DNA of 64,000 nt, taken from Helicobacter sp. MIT 00-7814. Its GTDB lineage: Bacteria > Campylobacterota > Campylobacteria > Campylobacterales > Helicobacteraceae. This document shows, piece after piece, positions 1 through 8,914 of this stretch. Numbering within the stretch: the first letter of the stretch is position 1; each line of letters starts with the position of its first letter. The notes below the pieces were generated by a model. That model ran no database searches and was not told the DNA's origin. It saw nothing but the letters and a program-made list of their open reading frames with translations. Made by a program: the position numbers and the translations under genes. The DNA is taken from positions 1-64,000 of the forward strand of contig NZ_NXLL01000005.1 of NCBI RefSeq assembly GCF_003364115.1, read 5' to 3'.

Positions 1-219
1 GGGGGATAAGGGGAGCGACTTCGCAATTCAAGCCCCCTTGTCCCCCTGCAAAAAGAAACTTTTGAGAATCTAAGTGGGATTGAGCTAAACAAAAGGATTC
101 TGATAAACAGAATCTTCTAAAGGAATTAAAAATATAAAACAAGATTCCAAAAAGAAAATTTTAGAAATTAGAAAATTGCAGAATCTAGAATCTCGCAAAG
201 TTTTTATAAGATTCTAAAA

Positions 220-248
220 TGGATTGCTTCGCTTATGCTCGCAATGAC
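220..248 (-). repeat. Small palindromic repeat of the GTCATTGCGAGC...GAAGCAATCCA type
   Basis: On the minus strand the stretch reads GTCATTGCGAGC, then GAAGCAATCCA at its far end, with a short interrupted stem (ATTGC/GCAAT and GC/GC). Short palindromes with these ends recur in many bacterial genomes. Only one copy is evident in this window, inside the part of copy 1 that copy 2 lacks, so it looks like a later insertion. The family assignment rests on memory of the end sequences. Confidence 0.45.
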
Positions 249-596
249 TTAATTTTCTAGAATCCTTTTGTCTTACTTTATCAGAATCCCTTTACTTTCA
301 CTTTTCAAACTTCTTTAGATTCTCTAAAGTTTGTTTTTTCGCGCAAAAGGTCGCTCCCCCTTCCTCACTCCCCCCGCGCCAGAAAAGCTCCGCGCTTTTC
401 TTCTCTCGGGGGGAGAGCCTCGCTTATTCCCTTGCTAGAAAAAAATCGGGCGTTGTCACTACTGACAACGCTAAATCACCGCTTTTTTTCACCACGCAAG
501 GGGCGAGAATAAGGGTTACGCTAGCGCGTAACTTGAATTCCTTTAATTTGGATTTTCTAGCACAAAATCCCCACCAAATAAAAAAGCAAATTAGGC

Positions 597-602
597 TATA
601 AT
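597..602 (+). promoter_or_regulatory. -10 box of the copy 1 membrane-protein gene
   Basis: A perfect TATAAT lies about 30 bases before the start at 632 and is followed by ACGCG. The paralogue has the same box at 39475-39480. No clear -35 is seen, which is usual for Helicobacter vegetative promoters. Confidence 0.6.
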
Positions 603-631
603 ACGCGTTTATTTTTTATTTAGGAGTTTGT

Positions 632-1270
632 ATGCAAATGCTTAATATTAATGAGAATCAAGAGTTGCAGGGTGCGAAAAACTTTATGTTTTGGTCTCTC
701 ATCAGTTACATTATTTGCTGTCTTGTTTGTGGGATTCCATTTGTCAATTTTTTTGCTTTTATAGGGATAATCGCTTCTTTTGTAACGGGTATGGTTGGGC
801 TGTATAGGTTTAGCAAGCTTTGCAATACCTTTGTTTTCCGCTTGACTCTTATTAGCTTTTTGCTTGGGATTGGGCTTTTTATCGTAGGGATGACATGTAT
901 AATTTTAACTCAGGTTACTAAGAATCCTGTGCCACTTGTGATATTAGTGATTCTAGCTATTGTGTATTGTGTGCTTGTGTTTTATTGGTATTATCTTGTT
1001 TCTTATGAGATGAGTGCGCGCACAAATTTGAAGGAATTCATCACCTCTTTTAAGCTCAGTCTTATTTGGGCGATTGGCATGTTGTCGGTGCCTTGGCTTT
1101 TATTGTTTTTGCTAGGACAGCAAGCTGCGCTTATCTCAGTGGTTGTGCTATTTATCGTAAGCATTGCTGCGGTTGTGTTTTTGGCGATGGGCTTGTATAA
1201 AATCCAAGAAGTCAGCGTAAGAGAAGTTAATATTTGCAAACTTGAAAAAACTTCTAATGCTAGGGACTGA
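632..1270 (+). CDS. Paralogous multi-pass membrane protein, copy 1
   Basis: The function is unknown. The 212-residue protein has about five or six hydrophobic segments (roughly residues 22-60, 70-92, 98-122, 143-162 and 168-190) separated by short loops, and no catalytic motif that I recognise. The start follows AGGAG by six bases. The N-terminal 70 residues, a central SYEMSARTNLKEF motif and the C-terminal block YKIQEVSVREVNICKLEK are nearly identical to the 247-residue protein at 39510, while the segment between them has diverged and is shorter here. The paired promoter and leader were duplicated with the gene. It stands alone, followed by a repeat and then the convergent pst operon. Confidence 0.75.
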   Translation: MQMLNINENQELQGAKNFMFWSLISYIICCLVCGIPFVNFFAFIGIIASFVTGMVGLYRFSKLCNTFVFRLTLISFLLGIGLFIVGMTCIILTQVTKNPVPLVILVILAIVYCVLVFYWYYLVSYEMSARTNLKEFITSFKLSLIWAIGMLSVPWLLLFLLGQQAALISVVVLFIVSIAAVVFLAMGLYKIQEVSVREVNICKLEKTSNARD

Positions 1271-1292
1271 CTTTATACGCATACTAGTAATT
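1257..1292 (+). pseudogene. Possible relic of the 5' end of the DUF815 ATPase gene
   Basis: From the ATG at 1257 the bases resemble the start of the ATPase gene at 40240 (MLGTDF here, MLGIDF there, then related bases for about 20 more positions) before similarity is lost. This is what remains if the cassette was copied from the 39-kb locus together with the first codons of its downstream neighbour. The match is short, so this is inference. Confidence 0.35.
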
Positions 1293-1330
1293 TTTAGAGA
1301 TTTTAACCAACGCAACAGAAACTAAAGAAT

Positions 1331-1468
1331 CTCATCAACCAAATAAGGTTATGTATGTGCGCGAAGCGGAGCTCACAAGGGCTTTGCTCTTGTGAGTGAT
1401 ATATTTGAAGGAATAGGTAGCGGAGCCAAAGCGGAATTCACTTCCGCGCAGGCGATACAATTAAAAGG
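1331..1468 (+). repeat. Modular palindromic repeat, intergenic copy A
   Basis: It starts CTCATCAACCAAATAAGG and ends in GGCGATACAATTAAAAGGAA. It contains two hairpin modules in tandem: 1372-1396 (11-bp stem, TTT loop, one G-U) and 1431-1447 (GCGGAA/TTCCGC). Both modules recur in the copies at 32.7 kb, in recG and in the pepP-type gene. It sits between the convergent membrane-protein gene and pstB, so it could also act as a terminator. Confidence 0.75.
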
Positions 1469-1476
1469 AATAATAC

Positions 1477-2235
1477 TCACCCAAATTTCCCATTGATATA
1501 ATCTTGCGTTTTTTTATCCTTTGGCTTAGTGAAAATCTTTTGCGTTTCATCAAACTCTATCATCTCGCCGAGAAGGAAAAACGCCGTTTTATCCGAGATT
1601 CTATGTGCTTGCTGCATATTATGCGTGACGATGATAATGGTGTAGTCTTTCTTAAGCTTTGAGATGAGCTCCTCGATTTTGAGCGTAGAGATGGGATCAA
1701 GTGCGCTTGTTGGCTCGTCCATCAAAATCACCTCCGGATTTACCGCGATACTGCGCGCGATACAGAGCCTTTGCTGCTGCCCGCCACTTAGACTTAGCGC
1801 GCTTTGCTTTAATCTATCTTTTAAATCTTTCCACAGCCCAACATCTTTAAGCGATTCCTCAACGATAGAATCTAGCTTGTCTTTCCCCTTTACCCCATGC
1901 GTTTTGGGACCAAAGGTGATATTGTCATAAATGCTCATAGGAAAGGGATTTGGCTTTTGAAACACCATTCCAACTTTTTTGCGCAGGGCATTGACATTGT
2001 ATTTTTTGTAAATATTATCCCCAAAAAGCAGAATCTTGCCCTTAATCTTGCAATTTTCCACCAAATCATTCATTCTATTGAGGCTTTTTATAAAGGTAGA
2101 TTTCCCGCACCCGCTAGGTCCTATAAACGCGCTCACTTCGCCTTTTTGTATCTCCATATTAATATTTTTTAGCGCGTGAAAATTGCCATAAAAGAGATTC
2201 ATATCCTTAATACTAAAGCAAATTTTTTTATTCAT
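1477..2235 (-). CDS. pstB: Phosphate ABC transporter ATP-binding protein PstB
   Basis: This is the ATPase that powers phosphate import through PstCA at the inner membrane. In the 252-residue protein, Walker A is GPSGCGKST (residues 39-47), the ABC signature LSGGQQQRL follows, and Walker B VILMDEP with SALDP completes the nucleotide site. The length is normal for PstB. The frame is open further upstream, but the start at 2235 is chosen because it has AAAGGA seven bases before it, begins with the usual PstB N-terminus and lies just after the pstA stop. It is the last gene of pstSCAB; no phoU follows. Confidence 0.95.
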   Translation of the reverse strand: MNKKICFSIKDMNLFYGNFHALKNINMEIQKGEVSAFIGPSGCGKSTFIKSLNRMNDLVENCKIKGKILLFGDNIYKKYNVNALRKKVGMVFQKPNPFPMSIYDNITFGPKTHGVKGKDKLDSIVEESLKDVGLWKDLKDRLKQSALSLSGGQQQRLCIARSIAVNPEVILMDEPTSALDPISTLKIEELISKLKKDYTIIIVTHNMQQAHRISDKTAFFLLGEMIEFDETQKIFTKPKDKKTQDYINGKFG

Positions 2236-2237
2236 TG

Positions 2238-3125
2238 TTATTCCTTTGTGAGTTTTTTTGCGATGAAATTCGAGGCGCAATTTATCCCAAGCACCATGAG
2301 GATTAGCACCATGGCGGTGCTGTAGGCTTGATTAATATGCAGTCCTTCAGATGAAAGCGCATACATATGCACGCTCAAAGTCCTTGCAGAATCAAACACT
2401 CCAGCCACCTGCGCTACTGAGCCAGAAGTATAAAGCAACGCCGCAGATTCTCCGACAATTTTACCAATGCTTAAAATCACACCAGCTAGGATTCCGGGCG
2501 TTGCGGTTGGTAAGATAATGGCAAAAATGGTGCGAAGTTTCCCAGCGCCTAGTGCAAAGCTTGCTTCTCTAAGGCTTAGAGGCACTGCTTTTAGTGCTTC
2601 TTGCGAGCTACGAAGGATTAAAGGCAAAATCATAATTGAAAGTGTCAATGCCCCAGCCAAAAAGCTCACCCTAAAGCCAAAATAAATCACAAACGCCAAA
2701 TATCCAAACAACCCATACACAATCGATGGAATCCCCACAAGCGTTTCACTCGCAATGCCAATAAGCCCAATTAGCATATTTTTTGAGTTTGCATATTCGC
2801 TCAAAAAAATCGCCCCAAAGATTCCAAGTGGCATGGCAATAGCAAGTGAAAGCAGCATCATATTGAAAGTATTGATGATTGAGGGAAGCATTGAGACATT
2901 TTGGCTTGTGTATTTCCAAGAGAATAAATCAAGGCTTAAATGCGGAATGCCTTTGATAAAAATAAACCCAATCAAAATGGCAAAAACGCCCAAAGTGCTA
3001 AAAATCGCAAGTCGCATAATGCAAAAAAGCACCAAAGAAGTGGCGTCTTTGAGCGCAAAAAGTTCAGAATCTAAAATCTTAGAGGAAAAATTTTTGAAAA
3101 TAAAATATTTCAAACTTCGCTTCAT
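2238..3125 (-). CDS. pstA: Phosphate ABC transporter permease PstA
   Basis: Inner-membrane permease that forms the phosphate channel with PstC. The 295-residue protein has six predicted membrane spans and the binding-protein-dependent permease loop in its second half (around [20 protein letters not shown], which contacts PstB). The start is preceded by GGAGG. The pstC stop lies 14 bases upstream and the pstB start two bases downstream, so the genes are translationally coupled. Confidence 0.93.
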   Translation of the reverse strand: MKRSLKYFIFKNFSSKILDSELFALKDATSLVLFCIMRLAIFSTLGVFAILIGFIFIKGIPHLSLDLFSWKYTSQNVSMLPSIINTFNMMLLSLAIAMPLGIFGAIFLSEYANSKNMLIGLIGIASETLVGIPSIVYGLFGYLAFVIYFGFRVSFLAGALTLSIMILPLILRSSQEALKAVPLSLREASFALGAGKLRTIFAIILPTATPGILAGVILSIGKIVGESAALLYTSGSVAQVAGVFDSARTLSVHMYALSSEGLHINQAYSTAMVLILMVLGINCASNFIAKKLTKE

Positions 3126-3139
3126 GTCCCGCTCCTCCC

Positions 3140-4012
3140 CTAATGTTTGTCTTTTTTTAGCAAGCTAAAAGAAAGATTAATGCCTAAAATAAACACAAAT
3201 AACACCACCGCATTTGCGATAAGCACATCTTTTTGCAAGCCCTGCGCGTAGCCCATTTCAAGCACGATATTTGTCGTCAATGTGCGCACGCCTTCAAGCA
3301 CCGAGCTTGGAATCTGCACTTGATTCCCCGCTACCATGATAACTGCCATTGCCTCGCCTATGGCTCTTCCCACGCCTAAAATCACAGAAGCTAGAATCCC
3401 AGATTTTGCCTTAGGCAGTGTGGCAAAAAATATCGCGCGCTCTTTGCTCGCACCTAACGCCAACGCGCCTTCATAGTAGCTATTTGGCACGCAGTCAATG
3501 GCGGCTTTTGAAACCAAAATAATTGTTGGCAAAATCATAATAGCAAGCACAAGCGCAGCACTTAGCACGCTTTTGCCAAAGCCCCCAAAAGTGCCTGCGA
3601 CAAAAGGCACAAGCACCACAAGCCCAAAAAATCCATACACCACTGATGGAATCGCCCCCAAAAGCTCAACAGCTGGCAAAAGAAACTTTTTTAACCTTTG
3701 AGAACAGAATCTTGATAAATACACCGCGCTTAAAACCCCGATAGGCACGCCAAAAGCGATGGCTAAGGCGCTCACATACAAGCTCCCTACAATCATAGGA
3801 AAAATCCCAAAAATTTCGTATTCTGGATACCATTCCATTCCAAAAATGAAGTCAAAAAAGCCGATGTGCGCGATTGTGGGGATTGTATTTGCAAACAAAA
3901 AGAAGCAAATCATACCCACTGCGAAAATAGAAATAAGCGCACAAAGGGCAAAAAGCCCCTGAAATGCGCGCTCTTTGAAGTTAGAGAGAGAAAATTTTTT
4001 AAAGTATTTCAT
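3140..4012 (-). CDS. pstC: Phosphate ABC transporter permease PstC
   Basis: Second permease subunit of the phosphate importer. Six hydrophobic spans are visible, with the permease coupling loop near GALALGASKERAIFFATLP and a large periplasmic loop after span 1 (FDFIFGMEWYPEYEIFG), typical of PstC. The length of 290 residues is normal. AAGGA precedes the start. It lies 53 bases after pstS in the same operon. Confidence 0.93.
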   Translation of the reverse strand: MKYFKKFSLSNFKERAFQGLFALCALISIFAVGMICFFLFANTIPTIAHIGFFDFIFGMEWYPEYEIFGIFPMIVGSLYVSALAIAFGVPIGVLSAVYLSRFCSQRLKKFLLPAVELLGAIPSVVYGFFGLVVLVPFVAGTFGGFGKSVLSAALVLAIMILPTIILVSKAAIDCVPNSYYEGALALGASKERAIFFATLPKAKSGILASVILGVGRAIGEAMAVIMVAGNQVQIPSSVLEGVRTLTTNIVLEMGYAQGLQKDVLIANAVVLFVFILGINLSFSLLKKDKH

Positions 4013-4065
4013 TTATGTCCTTAAGCCTTTGCAGGATAGAATCTTTGCTCCTTAAAAACCGCTTC

Positions 4066-4893
4066 TTAGCGCAAATCCCAAGTCGTAATCTCGCCTGTGT
4101 AGATTTTTTTCACCTGCTCTTTTGAGAGATTTTCTATCGCATTAGACTTATTGACAATCACAGCCAGCCCATCAATTGCTAGCACTTGAGAAGTGATTCC
4201 CTTTTCAAGCTCGCTTGATTTCACTTCGCGTGAAACCATACCAATATCCGCAATGCCCTCAACCACGGAATTTACACCCGTTGTAGAATCTGATTGCTGA
4301 ATCTGAATATCCGCGTTTGGATTGATTGTTTTGTAACTTTCCACGAGCTTTTCCATAAGTGGCGTAACTGAGCTAGATCCAGCGATGATAAGCTTACCGC
4401 TTGGCTTTTTGGAAGTGAATTTCGCGCTTTTGCTTGCGATATAGCCCGCTTTTTCAATCACACTTTTTGCATTTATGCTGTAAGCCAAAAAGTCCTCGAT
4501 AAGCGGATTCTTTGTTTTTATTACGACATTAAATGGACGCGAGATTTTATAGCTTTTGTTATTGATATTTTCCACGCTTGGCGCAACTCCATCGATTTTG
4601 ATGGCTTTTACCGTGTCATTGAGCGAGCCTAGCGAAATGTAGCCGATTGTATTATGTGAATTTGCAATCGTTGTCATCATCACACCTGTAGAGTTTGTAA
4701 CTTCTGCTTTTTTGGTAGTGGCGTCAATTTTCTTGCCATTATGCTCTTTTTGAATACCAAAAATCTCTACAAACGCGCTCCTTGTGCCTGAACCCATCTC
4801 ACGCGAAATAGGATAAATCGCCTCTGCTCCCAGCGCCACACTCCCAGCGCCCAACACATACGCACTTAATAAACCTAAAAACACTTTTTTCAT
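4066..4893 (-). CDS. pstS: Phosphate-binding protein PstS, circularly permuted
   Basis: Periplasmic phosphate receptor of the Pst importer, 275 residues, with a signal peptide ending near ALGA (about residue 22). The order of its halves is reversed relative to ordinary PstS. The block that is normally C-terminal (ISREMGSGTRSAF, then NTIGYISLGSL, then IEKAGYI) comes first. The block that is normally N-terminal (AGSSSVTPLMEKL, DSTTGVNSVVEGIADIG, AIDGLAVIVNK, YTGEITTW) follows and ends the protein. All phosphate-contacting loops are present once, so this is a full single-domain permutation, not a truncation. AAGGAG lies before the ATG. First gene of the operon, behind a Pho-box-like promoter. 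Confidence 0.9.
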   Translation of the reverse strand: MKKVFLGLLSAYVLGAGSVALGAEAIYPISREMGSGTRSAFVEIFGIQKEHNGKKIDATTKKAEVTNSTGVMMTTIANSHNTIGYISLGSLNDTVKAIKIDGVAPSVENINNKSYKISRPFNVVIKTKNPLIEDFLAYSINAKSVIEKAGYIASKSAKFTSKKPSGKLIIAGSSSVTPLMEKLVESYKTINPNADIQIQQSDSTTGVNSVVEGIADIGMVSREVKSSELEKGITSQVLAIDGLAVIVNKSNAIENLSKEQVKKIYTGEITTWDLR

Positions 4894-4927
4894 TGTTTGC
4901 TCCTTGTTTGTATTTTGAAACGAGCAA

Positions 4928-4982
4928 ATTATAAAAAGCGCTTGTAAAATGATTTTTTGGCTTTTGTAAAAAATTTGTAAAA
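4928..4982 (-). promoter_or_regulatory. Pho-box-like promoter of pstSCAB
   Basis: On the minus strand TTTTACAA occurs at 4982-4975, 4971-4964 and 4949-4942, that is at offsets 0, 11 and 33. The last repeat is followed after eight bases by TATAAT (4933-4928), about 35 bases before the pstS start. Direct repeats with 11-base phasing that replace the -35 region are the hallmark of PhoB-type boxes. The repeat sequence differs from the E. coli one, so binding by a PhoB-like regulator is inferred. Confidence 0.6.
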
Positions 4983-5011
4983 GATTCTTAGCAGTTTTGG
5001 CGCGGGGTAAA

Positions 5012-7480
5012 TTACTCTATCAACTTTTGTGTATTGATATCAAAGTCAAAATATTCTGACACAAAATCCGAGCTGCTCACTTTTTCATAATGATCTGCGG
5101 CGGCTTTGAAGTTTTTATTTTCTTGATAGAGCAAAGCAAGGGCAAATTTTGCTTCTAAATTTGTCACGGATTCTAATTTTGAAATCTGCAAAAGTGCTAC
5201 GGCGTTTTCATGTCTGCCTGCGCCAAGTGCTGCCACCGCGCCCAAAAATCGCGTATGCGCGTCATCTTCTTTCAAATCATCAATAAGCGTGTTGTAATAC
5301 ACAAACGCCTTTTCAAAATTGCTATTGTAAATATTTAAAAGTCCTAGCAGTTGTAAAATGCCCGCTGGATTCTCATGTTCGCTCAAAAGCTTGCGCTCTA
5401 ACTCTGGCTCAAGGCTTGAAAGTGTGCCGGTGATAAAGCCCACATACACAAATAATTCCCTCGCAAGCGCTGGTCCAAAATAAATACTTGTTTTATCAAG
5501 ATTCTTTTCTGAAAGATTTGCGTTGAGTTCTAGCGCGACACTTTGTAAATCTTTTTTATAGAATCTCGCAAGCTCATACATGATATTTGACACCACATCG
5601 CGCGGATAGAGTTCTTGCAAATGTTTAAAAGAGCTCATTGCAAAGGCTGGATCATCTTTTGCCATTGCATACACACTTTGCAAGGCGTAATAAATTGGCA
5701 GTTTTTGCTCGCTTTGCTCAATCCAGCTAAAATCATCAATTGGCACGCTATTAAGATAGCGCAATAAAGAAAGCAAAAACACCTCTTTTGTCTTATCTTC
5801 AAACTCAATATCTGCAAAATCCGCTCGTATCGAGCTTAAGATTCTATCAGTATTCCTATAAGTGAGCTTGCCGGCAATCACAGCAAAAAGCCCGGATAAA
5901 ATATCGCTTGTATCTAAATGATAAGCGCGTAAAAAATGCGTGTAAGCATTGTCATAATCCCCTTCTTGCGCAAACAAAACGCCTAGATTATAATGCAAAA
6001 TAGAATGATTTGGATAAATTGCAATAGCCTTTTGCATATATTCTTTGGCTTTTCTTAAGTTATTTTTATACGCCTCTCTTAAGCCCAAAACAATATTTTG
6101 ATTTACCTTTGCAATCCCACTTCCTTCACTCAAGCCACTTTTAGCAATCTCAATATTTTGAATCTTAGCATTTATCCCGCCCTCTCTAATTGCCTCTAGT
6201 GCCTCTTTGGCGTCAAACACGCGCAGTGGCGCATAAAAATATAAAATCTTAAAACTCAGAATCTGCTGGTGCTCAAACTTGCGATTCCAAAAATTTTCCT
6301 GCGCGATATTGACATTAAACAAATCCTCTTTTAACTTTATACGAATAGGATAAGTCTCTAGCTTCGGATTATGCTCATCTTCGCGCACAAAGCGATTGAG
6401 AATAGTCGCACTTTCTTTAAAATTCCCAAGCTTAATCTCAATAAGTTGCAAGGCAGTGAGCGCGTTTGGATCTTTTGGAAAATAGGAGAGATACTCATAA
6501 ATATAAGAGCGCGCCTTGTCATACTCGCCAAGTCGTGCGTGCAAAAGCGCGATTGCGAGATTATCTTTTTTTGAAGGCGTTTTTTTGAGCGTGTTAAGCG
6601 CGTTAAAATCATCATTAAAAAGCACAAATGTGCGCGCAGCGATTTTATTATTTTGGGTTTGATAGAGTTTAGAATTTGGGTGCAAAAGCGGAGAGAGAGA
6701 TTCAAAATAAAAGCCCTTGTAGGTGTTAATAAGCGCATACACATAGGAATAAAGTGGTTGCTTGCTCGCATCATACAAATGCGAAGCGCTCAAGCCAAGA
6801 TAATATTGCGAAAGGGCGGGATCGCCTAACTTATACGCCGCATAGGCTGCATTGAGCGCGCTTACAGAGACATCTTCGCCAGCAGCGATAGCATTGTCAA
6901 ATGACGCGATGGCTTGTTTGTATTGCCCTTCTTTGAGCTTGATTACGCCTAGATTGTAGCTTGCAAGCGATTGAGAAAAGATTGAGATATGCTCAAACAA
7001 ATCAAGTGCTTGCATTTTATCGCCTTGCTCATACAAGAGATTTGCTTTTTTTATCATTTCATCTAATGCGTCATCATCGATACTTCCAGCTCTGCTAAGG
7101 GTTTGGACGATGGGTGGGGTTTGGATTTTTTTAGGTGGCAGGACTTTAGCCTCTTCCTCTTGTGGTTCTGGACTTTTAAGCGCAAACACCAGCACAAGCG
7201 CGAGAATCACCACCACACACACCACAACGCCTACAAAAACAAAAAATGTTTTTTTGTTTTGCTTAGGATTTTTTAAAGACGCAGGCAGGGATTTAACACG
7301 CGCAAGCAAGGATTCTAACTTCGCCTTAAAGCCACTTTTTGCGCTTTGCGTATTTTCCTGTGCGCCCTCTTGTGTGGATTCTTGCGCATTTTCCTGCGTA
7401 GATTCTTGCGTGGTGTTAGATTCTGTTTGAGAATCTCTCTTTGGGTCGTTTAAATCTACTTCTTGTAAATCATCTGCCAT
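5012..7480 (-). CDS. Membrane-anchored TPR-repeat protein
   Basis: An 822-residue protein of unknown function. Residues 1-78 are cytoplasmic and polar, with a Gln/Glu/Ser/Thr-rich repeat (units like QESTQENAQ) at about 20-46. One strong membrane span lies at about 79-103. A long periplasmic part is built of tetratricopeptide-like helical repeats, clearest around SLASYNLGVIKLKEGQYKQA and SILHYNLGVLFAQEGDYDNA. It lies 12 bases downstream of serS on the same strand; as I recall, H. pylori places a similar large hypothetical gene (HP1479) next to serS. A scaffold role in the envelope is plausible, but no partner is known from the sequence. Confidence 0.8.
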   Translation of the reverse strand: MADDLQEVDLNDPKRDSQTESNTTQESTQENAQESTQEGAQENTQSAKSGFKAKLESLLARVKSLPASLKNPKQNKKTFFVFVGVVVCVVVILALVLVFALKSPEPQEEEAKVLPPKKIQTPPIVQTLSRAGSIDDDALDEMIKKANLLYEQGDKMQALDLFEHISIFSQSLASYNLGVIKLKEGQYKQAIASFDNAIAAGEDVSVSALNAAYAAYKLGDPALSQYYLGLSASHLYDASKQPLYSYVYALINTYKGFYFESLSPLLHPNSKLYQTQNNKIAARTFVLFNDDFNALNTLKKTPSKKDNLAIALLHARLGEYDKARSYIYEYLSYFPKDPNALTALQLIEIKLGNFKESATILNRFVREDEHNPKLETYPIRIKLKEDLFNVNIAQENFWNRKFEHQQILSFKILYFYAPLRVFDAKEALEAIREGGINAKIQNIEIAKSGLSEGSGIAKVNQNIVLGLREAYKNNLRKAKEYMQKAIAIYPNHSILHYNLGVLFAQEGDYDNAYTHFLRAYHLDTSDILSGLFAVIAGKLTYRNTDRILSSIRADFADIEFEDKTKEVFLLSLLRYLNSVPIDDFSWIEQSEQKLPIYYALQSVYAMAKDDPAFAMSSFKHLQELYPRDVVSNIMYELARFYKKDLQSVALELNANLSEKNLDKTSIYFGPALARELFVYVGFITGTLSSLEPELERKLLSEHENPAGILQLLGLLNIYNSNFEKAFVYYNTLIDDLKEDDAHTRFLGAVAALGAGRHENAVALLQISKLESVTNLEAKFALALLYQENKNFKAAADHYEKVSSSDFVSEYFDFDINTQKLIE

Positions 7481-7492
7481 GGCGCGCCACTA

Positions 7493-8776
7493 TTAAAGGT
7501 ATTTTTGAAGCACTTGTGGGATTTCAATACTCCCATCTTTGTTTTGATAATTTTCCATAATCGCAATAAGCGTGCGCCCCACCGCAAGTGATGAGCCATT
7601 GAGCGTGTGAGCAAGGAGATTTTTTTTCTCATCTTTGTAGCGGATTTTTGCGCGCCTTGCTTGAAAATCGCGCGTGTTTGAAATCGAGCTTATCTCGCGA
7701 TAGCATTTTTGCCCCGGAAGCCACACTTCTATATCAATGGTATTGCTCGCGCTAAAGCCCAAATCCCCGCCACAAAGCTGCATAAAGCGGTGAGGCAAGC
7801 CTAATTCTTGCAAGATTCCACTTGCGGTTTGAAGCATTTTTTCTTGCATGCAATCGCTTTGTTCAGGCGTTGTGATCGCCACAAGCTCGACTTTGTCAAA
7901 TTGATGCTGGCGGATCATTCCGCGTGTATCTTTGCCCGCACTTCCAGCCTCTTTACGAAAGCATGGCGTTTGCGCGGTTAGCATTATAGGAAGCTCGGAT
8001 TTTGGGATAATAGTGTCATTATAAAGATTTGTCAGAGTGATTTCAGAAGTTGAAATAAGATAGAGCTCATGCGCTTGCAAATTCGTAGAATCTAGCTCTT
8101 CAAAGTCTTGATTGCCAATTTTAAACATATCAGATTCAAACTTTGGAAGCTGTCCTGTGCCAAAAAGGCAGTTTTTATTCACAATCACCGGCGTCACCAC
8201 CGCTTCAAAGCCCGCTTTTTGGTTGTAATCAAGCATAAAATTTATAAGCGCGCGATTAAGCCTAGCACCCATTCCGCGTAGCACGCTAAAGCGACTTTTT
8301 GCCAGCCTCACGCCCGCTTCAAAATCTATCCAGCCATTTTTGTTTGCCAGCTCCCAATGCTCCTTTGGCTCAAAATCAAACGCCCTAGGCTCTAAGATTT
8401 TTTTTATCTCTACATTATCGTGCTCATCTTCGCCCTCTGGCGTCTTGCTATCGGGCAAATTTGGGATTGTATAGCTTATTTTTGTAAGTGCGGATTCTAT
8501 TTTTTCAAGCTTTTTTTGCGCCTCTTGCATTTCTTGTTTGTTAGAATCTAGCTTTGCTTTAAGCTCGTTTGTGTCTTTATTTTGCGCGCGCAAGGTGGCG
8601 AACTCTTTTGACGCGCTATTTTTAAAAGCTTGCAATTCCTCTAGCTTTTGCTTTTGGGCTTTATACTCACAAGCAATGGTGTAAAGCTCTTGCAGCAGCT
8701 CTTTGCTCACTTTTTTAATCTGCAATTTTTGCGCCACAAATTCAAAATCATTTAAAAGCAATTTTGTATCTATCAT
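7493..8776 (-). CDS. serS: Seryl-tRNA synthetase
   Basis: Charges tRNA-Ser (and tRNA-Sec) with serine in the cytoplasm. The 427-residue protein has the N-terminal coiled-coil arm (about residues 28-110) and a class II catalytic domain with motif 2 ([16 protein letters not shown]) and motif 3 ([12 protein letters not shown]). The start at 8776 gives the classic MIDTKLL N-terminus and normal length; the open frame to 8896 adds about 40 unrelated residues. It is divergent from tatB and followed closely by the TPR protein. Confidence 0.96.
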   Translation of the reverse strand: MIDTKLLLNDFEFVAQKLQIKKVSKELLQELYTIACEYKAQKQKLEELQAFKNSASKEFATLRAQNKDTNELKAKLDSNKQEMQEAQKKLEKIESALTKISYTIPNLPDSKTPEGEDEHDNVEIKKILEPRAFDFEPKEHWELANKNGWIDFEAGVRLAKSRFSVLRGMGARLNRALINFMLDYNQKAGFEAVVTPVIVNKNCLFGTGQLPKFESDMFKIGNQDFEELDSTNLQAHELYLISTSEITLTNLYNDTIIPKSELPIMLTAQTPCFRKEAGSAGKDTRGMIRQHQFDKVELVAITTPEQSDCMQEKMLQTASGILQELGLPHRFMQLCGGDLGFSASNTIDIEVWLPGQKCYREISSISNTRDFQARRAKIRYKDEKKNLLAHTLNGSSLAVGRTLIAIMENYQNKDGSIEIPQVLQKYL

Positions 8777-8914
8777 TTTCAGATTCTCCATAGCTAGGCA
8801 TTTACCTAAGATATGAAGTCTTAAGCATTTTTTATTCCGATTAAAATTTTTGTTTAAATTAATCATTTTTACACTAAAATTGCAAGCTTGATACACATAA
8901 ATATAAGGTTTGCA

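Larger units (their letters stand above)
1..631 (+). repeat. Structured intergenic repeat, copy 1 (cut by window start)
   Basis: This gene-free stretch matches 39029-39509 along most of its length and leads in the same way into a paralogous membrane-protein gene. It holds several hairpins that I can pair by eye: 1-13 with 34-46 (one G-U), 368-376 with 407-415 enclosing 381-388 with 394-401, 450-457 with 464-471, and 515-521 with 526-532. Relative to copy 2 it carries roughly 100 extra bases around 120-260, rich in AGAATCT-type words. No open reading frame of note is present. It could be an untranslated leader, a decayed mobile element or a recombination substrate. Confidence 0.8.

Noticed and set aside
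4066-4893. PstS as a truncated or frameshifted gene
   Set aside because: All binding loops are present once, with a signal peptide and a proper stop; only their order differs.
8776-8896. N-terminal extension of seryl-tRNA synthetase
   Set aside because: It adds 40 residues not seen in the family and would overlap the tatB promoter region.
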